Part shown: one piece after another, positions 12,200 through 22,546 of the stretch
Layout: each line of letters starts with the position of its first letter
Numbering within the stretch: the first letter of the stretch is position 1
Assembly (NCBI GenBank): GCA_016806645.1
Contig: JACSYO010002009.1
Location: 360,501-424,500 of the forward strand
Source of the DNA: Ophiodon elongatus
Taxonomy: Eukaryota > Chordata > Actinopteri > Perciformes > Hexagrammidae
Reading direction: 5' to 3'
Length of the DNA stretch: 64,000 bases
Notes under the pieces: generated by a model
What the model saw: only the letters and a program-made list of their open reading frames with translations
What the model was told of the DNA's origin: nothing
Database searches by the model: none
Program-made: the position numbers and the translations under genes

Positions 12200-12300
12200 C
12201 CAAACTCGGGGATGACCTCAGTGTTCACAATGTTCTTCAGGTAAAAGAAATCCAGCATCCACCGAGGAGGAGGAGGAGGAGAAGGAGACGAGACGAGACG
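12200..12300 (+). other. pheta1: 5' UTR part of the pheta1 coding exon
   Basis: A polypyrimidine tract and ttccttacag end at 12199. The following 101 bases lead to the start codon and hold one more short upstream frame (12212-12244) and a purine-rich gaggagg/gacgagacg run just before the ATG. Confidence 0.6.
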
Positions 12301-13140
12301 ATGAAGCTGAACGAACGCAGCGTGGCGCACTACGCCACCTGCGACTCGCCGCCGGACAAGACGGGCTTCCTGTTCAAGAAGGGCGAGCGCAACACGGCGT
12401 ACCACCGCCGCTGGTTCGTGCTGAAGGGCAACATGCTCTTCTACTTCGAGGAGCGCGACGGCCGCGAGCCCGTCGGCGTCATCGTCCTCGAGGGCTGCAC
12501 CGTGGAGCTGTGCGAGTCGGCCGAGGAGTTCGCCTTCGCCGTCAAGTTCGACTGCGCCAAAGCGCGGGTGTACAAGATGGCGGCGGACAGCCAAGCGGCC
12601 ATGGAGTCGTGGGTGAAGGCGCTGTCGCGGGCCAGCTTCGACTACATGCGGCTGGTGGTGAAGGAGCTGGAGAGGCAGCTGGAGGAGATCCAGCAGGGCA
12701 GGCCCAAGTCCTCCAGGCAACACCCGGTGGCCCGGTCCAGGTCCGGGGCATCCTTGTCTTCCCTGTCCTCGTCGTCCTCGTCCTCATCATTAAGTGCTCC
12801 TCCCGCGGCGGGCCCCTCCTCCGCCCCAAAGGGCCTCCAGGACGAGGTGCAGCTCCCCTCCGATCGCTCCAAGGAGAACGGGGTCGCGTGGAGCAAACCG
12901 CCCGCCGCCTCAGCCGACGGCTCCGCCGAGGGAGGGGCTTGTGTGGCCTGGGACGCTTGCGCGGACCCTGGGAATAACCACGGGGACAACGGGGTCAGGG
13001 CCCCGCCGGTGCCGCCCAGGAGGAGAGGAGCGTCTCTGGAAAGCCCCGTCTCCCCCGGCACCGGCTGCTTCTCCAAACTCCACGACTGGTACGGCAGAGA
13101 GGTGGAGGAGCTGAGAACGCAGTGGCTGCAGAGCCAGTGA
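12301..13140 (+). CDS. pheta1: PHETA1 (FAM109A/Ses1), PH-domain endosomal adaptor
   Basis: An intact single-exon frame of 279 codons. The start MKLNERSVAHYA is the conserved N terminus of the family, and the ATG has an A at -3. Residues 20-112 form a PH domain (KTGFLFKKG, YHRRWFVLKGNMLFYFE, and the C-terminal helix tryptophan W104), followed by a conserved helix (FDYMRLVVKELERQLEEIQ, about 113-131). A serine-rich linker (150-164), a KENG motif (191-194) and a PPVPPRRR segment (235-242) lead to the C-terminal F&H motif, F257-SKL-H261-DWYG, with the helix REVEELRTQWL. In the family this motif binds the ASH-RhoGAP region of the inositol 5-phosphatases OCRL and INPP5B, and the protein acts on early/recycling endosomes in traffic to the trans-Golgi network. 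The FKKG and YHRRWFVL segments favour PHETA1 over the paralogue PHETA2. The exon is strikingly GC-rich compared with its surroundings. Human PHETA1 is about 249 residues; the extra length here is in the linker. Confidence 0.96.
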   Translation: MKLNERSVAHYATCDSPPDKTGFLFKKGERNTAYHRRWFVLKGNMLFYFEERDGREPVGVIVLEGCTVELCESAEEFAFAVKFDCAKARVYKMAADSQAAMESWVKALSRASFDYMRLVVKELERQLEEIQQGRPKSSRQHPVARSRSGASLSSLSSSSSSSSLSAPPAAGPSSAPKGLQDEVQLPSDRSKENGVAWSKPPAASADGSAEGGACVAWDACADPGNNHGDNGVRAPPVPPRRRGASLESPVSPGTGCFSKLHDWYGREVEELRTQWLQSQ

Positions 13141-13710
13141 CCTCGCGGAGGTGGATTATGTCTTCTTTTCTTTCTTTCTCCACTGTCTTATCATTCCTTT
13201 CTGATCATCCTGCAACGTTCCACCCCTCTGAACCCGACAGACGGGCGACAAAAGAGGGAGACTTCTTCGCCAACTGCAGTCTTATCGCCGCTCAAATCCA
13301 AGTTGATTGATTCCAGATCTTGTCTGGCACAGGGGAATCAATCCGTCTTAAACATTCACACTATCCGTTGTACAATCCAAGACATTTGAAAACACACAAT
13401 ATCCTATTTTCCACAGTTTCGAGTGTCATTTGCCTGGACACAGTGTTTTTAAAATGCTAATCATTTACTAACAGCATCAGCCTTTTCTAACGACTTTTGC
13501 CTTTGACCGGCCTTGTATATACGCCCTTCTGTTGTTATATTTAATGTTCAAGATTTCTTCTGCCCTTCTAGCTTCCAAATATTCCGAATGTGTGCAATTT
13601 CCTTTTGGGATCGGTTTTCTTTCAACCTGTAGCAACCTTGATCCAAACCGTGTTTCTTTTCTACTGGATACAGTATGCATGCAAACTATGGTGCTAAGCA
13701 TCTGAAGAAT

Positions 13711-13716
13711 AATAAA
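13711..13716 (+). terminator. pheta1: Candidate poly(A) signal of pheta1
   Basis: An AATAAA hexamer lies 570 bases after the stop codon and is followed by a GT-rich stretch near 13766. I saw no earlier AATAAA or ATTAAA in the 3' UTR. Confidence 0.5.
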
Positions 13717-14055
13717 AATCACCACATTTAAGTAATTTTCTGATTTCCACGGCGGGATTGCGAGGGTGTTTCTGTGTGATATGCAAATGAAATGGGGAAG
13801 GCCACACAAACCAACGATCTAAAGGCATTGCGCAAAACAAATCCACGTGGATCAGGTTGCTATGGTGACACACTGTCTGCGAAGGTGAAGGTAAGGGGAA
13901 AATACTGCAGCTGTACGAATTGATGGCTCCAAGAACATCTGGGAAGCCTATTGTACCGTTGGTGACAGTCTAATGACGAGGGATGAAGAAGTGGTGGTGG
14001 GGGGGAATACTACTCCAGCTTTCTCTCTGCCCATACTCCCAATGTGTGGGGGGGG

Positions 14056-14115
14056 GCACGTCTCAACCCGGCGACCTTGCGGTTGCTAAGGTCGGAGCAT
14101 CCGCTCGGCAGTTGC
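14056..14115 (-). repeat. tRNA-like segment, probable SINE head or tRNA relic
   Basis: Read on the minus strand, tgccgagcgg (14101-14110 complement) fits a pol III A box, and gggttgagac (14060-14069 complement) fits a B box about 35 bases later, with tRNA-like ctccgacctta between. No full cloverleaf or CCA-adjacent acceptor stem was confirmed, so I read this as a SINE-like relic rather than a functional tRNA. Confidence 0.4.
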
Positions 14116-15134
14116 CGGGGACCGCGGCGGGAGCTGCTGGATGTCTCGCTCGGAGCGGCACGCTGGTATTTTTAGCCCGCGTTAGCCGGCGGCCCGATGA
14201 TGATGCCCTGTCACAAGAGGGGCCCCGTCACTCTGGTGAAAAGGAGAGCGCGTATCCTTGAACTTGTCCCGAGTTTTTAAATGATTACTCGTAATGTTTC
14301 TACATCCAATCACTTTTTTATTTTTATGTGCCTTATGTTGTCTTTATAACTTTGTTATTGCACTTGCAACCATTCCCGTAGGATTATAGCGGTGAGAGGG
14401 TTACTGAACTCCTTTCCTTTCTTTCCTTCCTTCCTGACAATGGCTCTGTTCCTTCAGTCTGCATCATTGCACAGCACTATTATGGCTGTTATACACACAC
14501 ATGGCTTCCACGGAGACAACTGTGGGAAGGAGTGATACAGTGTGGGGGGGGGGGTTGTCGAGGCAATGTGCTCTTGACATGTATTCACTAAAATGATTGT
14601 TGTTGTGCCAATTTTATTAACTCCACAGGACCATTAGAGTAAATGACAGATGATAATGGTCTGTTGTTTTTAACGATAATATATATAAAGGAATTTGTGA
14701 ATGTGTCAAATTAACCACATGGATGATAATCTTAAATCAAGAGTGCCAAATGAGGAATGCCACCTAAAATGCACAAATCAAAGTGTTTTTCCTCCATTGA
14801 CTTCCACGATTGTAGTACGCGACAAGAGAGCTGTTTTTAAATAACCAATAATATTGAACACATTGTCCTGATACGGTACCCTGATGACATGATGTTTGTT
14901 AATGAAGCGTTTGCTGTAAACCACTTAATTAACGGCGTTAACGTGTTACGTTGTGAACATTTTTCTGATATTTCATTGCTGATCTGAGTACTTGAGTTGA
15001 AATCGTCGTTATAATAAAGTTGCTATGGCTAAGGCGTCGGATATGTGTTTTTTTTTTCTTTCTTCATTATGCAGTACGTTATAGAGCCAAGTGCAGTATG
15101 ATGGGTAGCTGTGGAAGCAGTCGGGTCTTTAACT

Positions 15135-15255
15135 TAAGTAGCAATGTGACTATTGAAATACTCGGTTACAAGTAAAAGTCCCACAATCTTACTCAAGTAA
15201 AAGTACTATTTTCAAAATACACTTACTTACTTACCAATAAAGTAGTACTCATTAC
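15135..15255. repeat. Dispersed repeat family A copy
   Basis: It contains gttacaagtaaaagtcccac, cttactcaagtaaaagtac and ccaataaagtagtactcatt, the word pattern of family A. Confidence 0.55.
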
Positions 15256-15879
15256 GCAGAACAGCCAACTTCAGACTTCAGACTGGATTATGAACATAAT
15301 TATTTTCCACTAAACTAAAGAACACACACTTGTTAATATTTTATTCCCATTCTGCCAGTTGATCCCCTTAAAAGCTGCACGCTGTTCCTTTAAGTGCTAT
15401 GCTAACATTCCTCCACTGATGATGGTCCCCTGAGTTCACGCGAGGCCTCACGAAACCACACACATTCTTGGTGCTATTCGGCCCAACTCTCACCAGGGGG
15501 CGCTGTGCAAGAAATAAACAACAACAAAAAACAACAACAAAAAACAGCGAGTCTTAAATCCTTTGACTTCGAATGCAATCAGTGACGAGTGAACCGTCTA
15601 GTTGAGATGTACCAGCAGGACTTTGAGTCTCTAGAGAAGAGAGGGGGGGGAGGGGGGGGGGGGCATTTTAAATATGTTGTTTTAATTTCCCCCTGCTATT
15701 CTTATGGAATAAGCACTTTAAAGGCCAGAAATAAGCGACAGGAGATACATGTGAAGCTCCGGCTCGTGCCCTTGCGCCGTAAATCCAAACGTATCGCGTC
15801 TGCGTCCGGACGGCTCGCGCATCTTTCACGCACCGTACTATAACGTACCGTACTGTACTGTCCTGTACTTGACCATAAG

Positions 15880-16013
15880 GTGGCTGCCGGCTGCAGAGAG
15901 TGCCACACGGGGAAGTTACTTCCGGTCTGAAAGATTTCAACATAAGAGCGCACGTTCAAACGCTGACGCGCTCGTTAAGAGACCGAAAAGTGTCTCTCGG
16001 TCTTTTGTGAGCT
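15880..16013 (+). promoter_or_regulatory. sh2b3: Candidate upstream promoter/first exon for sh2b3
   Basis: A CpG-containing island carries an ETS-type promoter element acttccgg at 15918-15925. About 95 bases on is a strong splice donor, gct|gtaagt at 16014. No long open frame is present. The next + strand gene is sh2b3, so a spliced non-coding first exon is plausible; a role as an unrelated non-coding RNA start is equally possible. Confidence 0.35.
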
Positions 16014-16135
16014 GTAAGTTTGTGGTGCTGAAATGTGTTGCATAATAAAGAGGGGTATTTCTGTTATTCACCCTCACTGATACAAATGAGGTGGGAAAAA
16101 ATAATAAAAACACATTACAGTATAATGAAATACAA

Positions 16136-16235
16136 GTCTTACTGTTTAACTTTACAGTAAGATATTTTCCACTTCAGGACTGCATTAGTTTTAGCTCGGT
16201 GTACCTAATAAACTGTCAACTGAGTGCACATTGTT
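16136..16235. repeat. Partial copy of the 44-kb MITE
   Basis: The segment gcattagttttagctcggtg followed by tacctaataaactgtcaact and gagtg matches the right end of the inverted-repeat element at 44428-44692. The left end is missing. Confidence 0.6.
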
Positions 16236-16834
16236 TTGCACACACTCATTAGCTTATATATTAAATAATTAAGCTAAATAAGACTATTCACAGCCCTCTG
16301 TATAGCTGGGTGTACATAACATGGAAATGATTCCCAGATGATTTATTACATTAGACAGAGATTAGGTTGCAAAAAGAAACACAAAAAAATAGGGGCAAAG
16401 AACATGGAACTTCTAAGAAAGCCAAATAGCCATTGTTGTAGCTTATCAAGTTGCAGGACATTAAGAACAAAAAGAGCGCATTATATTTGCCTTTTCCAAA
16501 TAAAAATGCAATATTTATAAATGGTCTGTGAAATCAATCTGATTTGCGTCAGAATGTGGTGGAAACTCATAAAGATTTGCATTGAACAGAATTGTCACTA
16601 ACAAGGGGTCAAGAGGTCTGGCTCAAATGTAATTTAACACATTTATGTTTGTGTGCATTTCTTTTATTTGGCAGCTGAAGTTACAAGTTATTTAGATGAA
16701 GATTTGAAAAATGATGAGCACTTAAAATAAAATGCATTGTTGGACAATAAATTAAACCCCCCAGTTAGATCATTAGAATGCTAATAGCATGTTAATGCAT
16801 CACTAATAATAATATAAAAGTGTGATGTATAAAA

Positions 16835-17345
16835 ATGTACGCATGTTGAGTACTTTTACTTCTATGTTTTAAGCAGGCCTACATTTTTTCAGATTTTGAA
16901 TGCAGGACATTTTTTATGATTTTATGGAATTTACTCAGCAGTAGAATGTAACTAAGTACATTTATTCAAGTACTTTACTTAAGTTCCATTTTGAGGAGTT
17001 TTTCCATTTTATGCCACTTTATACTCTTACTCCACTACATTTTGGAAGCCAATATTGTACTTTTTAACCTCACTACTATAGATTATTAATACAAAATATA
17101 CATCTAAAATTGTGATTTATTTTTATAGGTTAAACTACCCTGACGAATATAAAAACTAGAGATTTTTTACAAGCTACAACTTAAGTGATGTCTACACATC
17201 AATGCACAACTCAACATGATCCAGTGATATAATACACATTATTCTGAAATGGGCCATTCTGCATAATGAGAACTTTTATTTTGTCAAGTCACTTTAAGTA
17301 CTTGTACTTTTAATTATGTAAGATATATTTTTTTCAACTGTGGTA
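16835..17345. repeat. Dispersed repeat family A, longest copy
   Basis: It contains gtaactaagtacatttattc, caagtactttacttaagttc, ccattttatgccactttata and cttactccactacattttgg in the family order. The match continues in weaker form to agtacttgtacttttaatta and caactgtggtattgcc near 17340. It is the best-preserved family A copy here. Confidence 0.7.
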
Positions 17346-17399
17346 TTGCCAAGTTTATCTTTATAATATCTTCCTCCACCAGAGGTCGTGTGTGCACAG

Positions 17400-17872
17400 G
17401 GCCCCGGGCTGTTATGCATCGAAGCCGCTGTTACCGGTGCTTGTCACTTACTTAACGCGTGCGTCTCTTATTTTGAAAAGACGGAGTCGGAAGCTTTGTC
17501 GTGAATTTACTCCAACATGGCTCGAGCTTGACACAGCCGGACCGCGGGCACATTTTTTTTTTTGACAGCGGAAATGAGGAGTCGCCACTTTTTTACGCGT
17601 CAAGTCCGTGGCTGAAAGTTTTCTTTCCTCTTTTTTTTTTTTTTTTGGGGGGGGGGGGTTCGTCGAGGAGGAACCGTCGCGTGCGCTCAACTATGAGACA
17701 GAAAGCGACGGACTTTTCTGACATGCAGCTTCTGCCCCGATGTCCAGTTTCCTGTCGCTCCTCGACGACGTCGTTTTGAGTTACTTTAGATGCTCGCGAC
17801 ACATTTCCGTTATGCGAAGTCCAACCGGCTGGTTCGTCGTCGTGCTGCGGTCCGTCCGAGATAACGGAGAAC
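17400..17872 (+). promoter_or_regulatory. sh2b3: Candidate CpG promoter and non-coding first exon of sh2b3
   Basis: A CpG-rich block about 470 bp long stands out from AT-rich surroundings and ends at a consensus donor, gagaac|gtgagt at 17873. It includes a YY1-like caacatggct near 17516 that also starts a four-codon upstream frame. The next compatible acceptor is gtctcgcag at 32620, directly before the sh2b3 start exon, giving an intron of about 14.7 kb. A large first intron after a non-coding exon is also the human SH2B3 arrangement. The exact start is unknown. Confidence 0.5.
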
Positions 17873-18569
17873 GTGAGTATGTGTGAGGGCTACCGCTTCC
17901 TTTACCATCTCTTCTTACAGTGCCTTTACCATCACTAAACTCTTCAACACATCCCAAAATATATGACCAACCTGCACCAGCGGTGGGGATAATTTAGCTT
18001 CCGTCCAAAAACTGCACTTTTTTCTTCGCTAATAATCGTCGAAGAGGAGCTCGTGTTACATTTAAAGGGCTCTGCCCCTCTCCGGCTCGGGGCCGGTGGT
18101 CCTGGTGCAGACTTTTTTAGCCCCCCCCCCCAAAGAAAAGTATAGTTTTGTATCAGAAACGGAGTCCTGTCACTCCGCCGAGCAGGTTTAGTTCCTCTGA
18201 GCCATTTGGCACAAAAGATACACCCGGCACGTGCTCTTTTTATGTGTTGTAAGTAACGTAAGTAACGTTACGTGTGTGCGAGCGACTTTCTGTGACATTT
18301 TCAACATTATCTGGTGCAGATGTAGAAGGTCTCCATGGTGATGTCGCGATGCCTATACCTATTGTGATGTTAACAGGTCGAACATTTAAAATAAAAGGAC
18401 ACTTAACCGGCCAACTATTTGCATCCAGATGTGAACTTCGTGGTTGTTTGCGGCAGACGGCATTGTGTGTTGTTTGCGCGTGCGCGTGCTCAGGTCAGTG
18501 GTCACCCCTCATGACTGAAGGATGGAGTATCTGTGTGCGCGCGTGTGTTTTGGAGGGGATTCACTTCTA

Positions 18570-18572
<3 letters not shown>

Positions 18573-18616
<44 letters not shown>
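18573..18616. repeat. (TG)n microsatellite
   Basis: About 22 uninterrupted TG units. Confidence 0.93.
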
Positions 18617-18618
<2 letters not shown>

Positions 18619-18774
18619 AAGACACATTTGTGTACAGGAGGATATTCCTTTAAAGTAAAAGGCCCCTCTGTCTCTGTGTTTTGCTTCGACGTTCTGATGC
18701 AACAGGTGTGAAGTTGTGGTGGTTTCCAAACTTTTCTGACCAAAACAGTAGTTGAACAGTTAGTAGGAGTTGGA

Positions 18775-19180
18775 TATTGATACGATCTTACAATCTTTTG
18801 GAAGTATTGTACTTGGATACACACCATTTCCAGTTTGTGCCGTTTTATAGTTCCACAACATTCCAGAGGGGTAAATATTGTTTGTTTTACTCCACAACAG
18901 TACATAATGTTGTTATAACAACAAAAAGCCCCACCACGACCACATGCAACATTGTATGCACAATTCTGCATACACGTTAATGCATCAATAACAATAATGG
19001 TAGTGATACTACTTATAATAATATAACGCTATTGAAAGTCACAAAGTACTCACAATGATGAATAGCATGTTTCAAAGAAAATACTTACTTTTCACTTAAA
19101 TGTTGACTGCTGGACTTATAAAAACGTGTTTGTTACACTGTTGTATTACTACTTTAAAGTGAGTAAATCTGGGTACTACA
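18775..19180. repeat. Dispersed repeat family A copy
   Basis: It contains agtattgtacttggatacac, gttccacaacattccagagg, actccacaac, cttacttttcacttaaatg and cactgttgtattactacttt, in family A order over about 400 bp. Confidence 0.55.
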
Positions 19181-20524
19181 TCCACCGGTGCCTTTCTATC
19201 ACGATGTCCACACACACAATGTCTCCCAAAGGTCAAAATTATACCTGGGGGAGGGGCTTCCTCCATCTGCCAGCCTGTTCCCATTACAGTAATACAACAG
19301 GCCTCAGTTGAACTCGGAGAGAGCCGGAGCATTGTCAAATATAATGAATCCGACGTCAGCTGAGCGACCAACATGGCTAACCGTCGGATGAGCTCTGGTT
19401 TTGTAAGACGGGCCCCACAAAGCCACGAGTCTCAGTTCTTTGGGCTGGTGTTCGTACAGGGTTCTACCGGTGATTTGACGGTTCTCTCTGAGCGAACAGC
19501 AGCGGATATTAATGAACAGGACCCCCCCCCCCTACCCAAAATGAATTTACGAACCCCTGCTATCGTTAAAATGTGTAAAAAAATGTGGGCAGCCAGTTAT
19601 TAGACTTTGGTGGGTCATGCATATTGTGATATAGTACAATATTTAAAAAAACAAAACAAGCTAGCGCAAGAAACGTGCCTCTGGGGTTTGAGAAGTATCG
19701 CCTGCTCGCCTGAACACGATATTCTCCGCGGCAGACCGGCTGAAGTCTGTCAACCAGACAAAAGGTCGACTGCAAATTAAAGGCTCTGTGCACTTCCAGA
19801 TCTGTAATTGCCGTTTACGGTTGCAAATGTTTTCTGATGAATTTCCGAGAAGGAAAAAAAAAAGTGTTTTGTAAATACCGTTTTACTCCCCCGTAGACTT
19901 CCTTTTGTTTTTCGAACCATTGGATGTTTTTGGGGCAGTCTTCACTTCTCTTTTGCTCAGCGTGGTTCTGTTGTGGCCCCCCACGAACACAACTACATTT
20001 ATAACGTGAAACTGAACGACTGCGACCACACAGTATTGATAGAAATCAATTTCGCGAACTTCAGGTCCGATAACCATATGAACAGAAGTTCCGGCTTTAT
20101 GTTTTCAGCGTTGAAAAAAAATCCCGGACTCTCCGCGGAGAGGAAGGTGACTCTTCGCTCAACGTGATTCGAATGAAATCTTCTGCGACTCGATTTTCTG
20201 ATTCCTCGGTCGGGGATTTTGTCTGCCACAACACAATGAAGGCTGGGTTTCTCTGAGACATCTTTCCTTGAAAGAAAAAAAACAAATAACCTGCGGCTTC
20301 TTGGACATGAGACATTCTTGAAGCGTCGTGCATATTTGTACATGTGTTGACGCGGCCGTGGAAGTCAAGTGCAAAAAGCGGTGGGCTGTCAGCCGTGGAC
20401 CAGACGGCATCACGGTTCAATGCCATGAGGGCGATATCGGATGCCGGCTCTTGTGTTCTTCACTCTTGGGTTGTAAGAAATCCGCTGAGACCACGAGAGA
20501 GGCCCGACTCACAGCGGTCCTGTG

Positions 20525-20594
20525 GGGAGAGGAGAGGAGAGGAGAGGAGAGGAGAGGAGAGGAGAGGAGAGGAGAGGAGAGGAGAGGAGAGGAG
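20525..20594. repeat. (GGAGA)14 pentanucleotide repeat
   Basis: Perfect homopurine pentamer array of about 70 bp. Confidence 0.95.
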
Positions 20595-20771
20595 TGAAGG
20601 AGATAGAGGACGCGAGGAAGGAGGAAGAGGGGTACTGTGAGAGATATCTTGGAAAAATAAGAAAGTACTTTTCTGGTGTCAATAGAATAAAAGTGTGTGT
20701 ATTTGACTCACACAGCATTTGGCCACCCAAACAGCAAAGCTTAAATATCTCAGACTTACTTGTGGACCACA

Positions 20772-20773
20772 AA

Positions 20774-20809
<36 letters not shown>

Positions 20810-20850
20810 CAGACACATACAGACACATACAGACACACACAGACACAAAA
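20772..20850. repeat. (ACGC)n and agacacatac tandem repeats
   Basis: About nine ACGC units are followed by agacacatac repeated with small changes. Confidence 0.9.
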
Positions 20851-20987
20851 GGCATACAGTAGTAGGGTTTATGTTCTTGTGTGTGTGTGTGTACGCATTT
20901 GTGGAAGCGTTTTGGGGGGTGGTGGGGTGGGGCGGACGCACTGATGCGTGCCAGTGTGTTTTTTCCAAAGCAGCAATAATTAGAGGC

Positions 20988-21016
20988 TGTGTGTGTGTGT
21001 GTGTGTGTGTGTGTGC
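20988..21016. repeat. (TG)n microsatellite
   Basis: Short TG array with a second interrupted TG/TTTG array at 21173-21232. Confidence 0.9.
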
Positions 21017-21172
21017 CTGTGTTTACCCCTGATGCGCCCCTGTTCTTGTTGTTGGAAGAATGCTGATTATAGGCCAGATTTAGCTGCAGCAGTACGAGGA
21101 TGTAGCTTAAAAACATGTGTGCTTTTAGGCTCTGCAGTTGCAATACGTTAATGGATTTATGTCCATGTGTCC

Positions 21173-21242
21173 GTGTGTGTGTGTGTGTGTGTGTGTTTGT
21201 TTGTGTGTGTTTTTGTTTGTGTGTGTGTGTGTACACACACAG
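21173..21242. repeat. Interrupted (TG)n and (TACAC) tract
   Basis: TG repeats broken by TTTG units, ending gtacacacac, which gives local self-complementarity. Confidence 0.85.
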
Positions 21243-21955
21243 GGTTAGGACATAGGACGGGGTCAAGAGTTTGGCTTTTGTCAAGCTTAAGAAAAGAAAC
21301 ACACCAGGAATGTTTGCTTTTTTTTTGTCATGAGAAGTTTTAAGAGTTGCTTGTCGGCAGCTATGTTGATAAAAGAAAATGCTAAATATTGTCTGTTTCA
21401 GCTTTTCCAATATGAGGATGTGTTGCAATTCTGTGTCAAATGTAACAGTAAATTAAAAAAGTCGTTTGCATACTGGAGACGGCCCGAGGCCTTTTTTTCT
21501 TCTTTTCACATAAAAAATAAACTTTCATAAAGGAAACAATGCATCAACTGAGAAAGCAATCAGCAGACGACTGGATAGTAATCGTTAGTTGCAGCCCGAC
21601 AGTACGTACACATAAATAGTTCTTTGTGTGTTTTGTTCCTCATGTCTTGAGTTGAAGTGAAAGGAGGAACACACTCGCACACTCGCACACTCGCACACAA
21701 TTTGTATCATGTCATGTTTGTTTCCAACACGAGCACAAAGTTTGCTATCACTACAGAGATAATAATAAAAAAAAGAAACAGATTCTTGGGTGGTGTTTTC
21801 TGTGTCATTAAGCGTGAGGGGGGAGGCGTGCTGGTTGGGGTGGGGTGGACTGAAACCCAATATTATAGTGTGGAAAAGTTTGTAACTCCTGAATTTGCCT
21901 TCTGAGAAGTCAGATGCCCGCGGATGGTCCACAGTCAATGTGGAGGAGTCAGTTA

Positions 21956-21956
<1 letters not shown>

Positions 21957-22034
<78 letters not shown>
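21957..22034. repeat. (CA)39 microsatellite
   Basis: Uninterrupted CA array of about 78 bp. Confidence 0.95.
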
Positions 22035-22035
<1 letters not shown>

Positions 22036-22419
22036 CTATCATGGGTCCTCACAATGAATCAGAAACGCATCTCGAGTAGCCATGACTCATTCATAAAGTG
22101 CCCGTGGACTTCAGTCAGAGATCTCTGTCGTCCCCCCCCCCCCCCCTCCTTTCCCTCCGGCTGGAACATTTGAGTCTCGAAATGCTTGAATTGGCCGAAT
22201 TGTATCGATTTGTCTCAGCCGAGTTGTGAATGATGGATTGTTGTTTTTCCGGCTTTTCAAAAACCCAGCCCGTGTTTAAGGGTTCCAGTAAGACGTTGAG
22301 GTCAGCGTTCGGTGGCTTTGGAGCCGAGGAACACACTTAAACTGTTTAGTTATTCAGTGTGGGAGTGTTTAACGTTCTGTAGTGTGTGCAGTCCAGTCCG
22401 TGTTTATTTTGCCAGGACC

Positions 22420-22473
22420 GTGTGTGCGTGTGCGTGTGCGTGCGTGTGCGTGCGTGTGCGCGCGCGCGCGCGT

Positions 22474-22533
<60 letters not shown>

Positions 22534-22546
22534 GTGTGTGTGCACG
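22420..22546. repeat. (TG)n/(CG)n alternating purine-pyrimidine tract
   Basis: gtgcgtgcgtgtgcg units, a (CG)6 core at about 22460 and a long TG array. The whole 125 bp alternates purine and pyrimidine, the sequence class most prone to left-handed DNA. Confidence 0.93.

Larger units (their letters stand above)
13720..15880. other. Intergenic region between pheta1 and the first sh2b3 promoter candidate
   Basis: No supported gene. A GC-rich island at about 14050-14260 includes a tRNA-like minus-strand segment. The rest is AT-rich with poly-G runs (14544-14554, 15642-15663) and a family A repeat copy. Confidence 0.55.

Noticed and set aside
12109..12723. 204-codon minus-strand frame and other frames overlapping pheta1
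   Set aside because: They are shadows of the GC-rich pheta1 coding sequence; the + frame has the PH domain and F&H motif.
16014..16060. aataaa at about 16046 as a poly(A) site for a pheta1 isoform
   Set aside because: Nearly 3 kb after the stop with a closer AATAAA at 13711; AT-rich DNA gives many chance hexamers.
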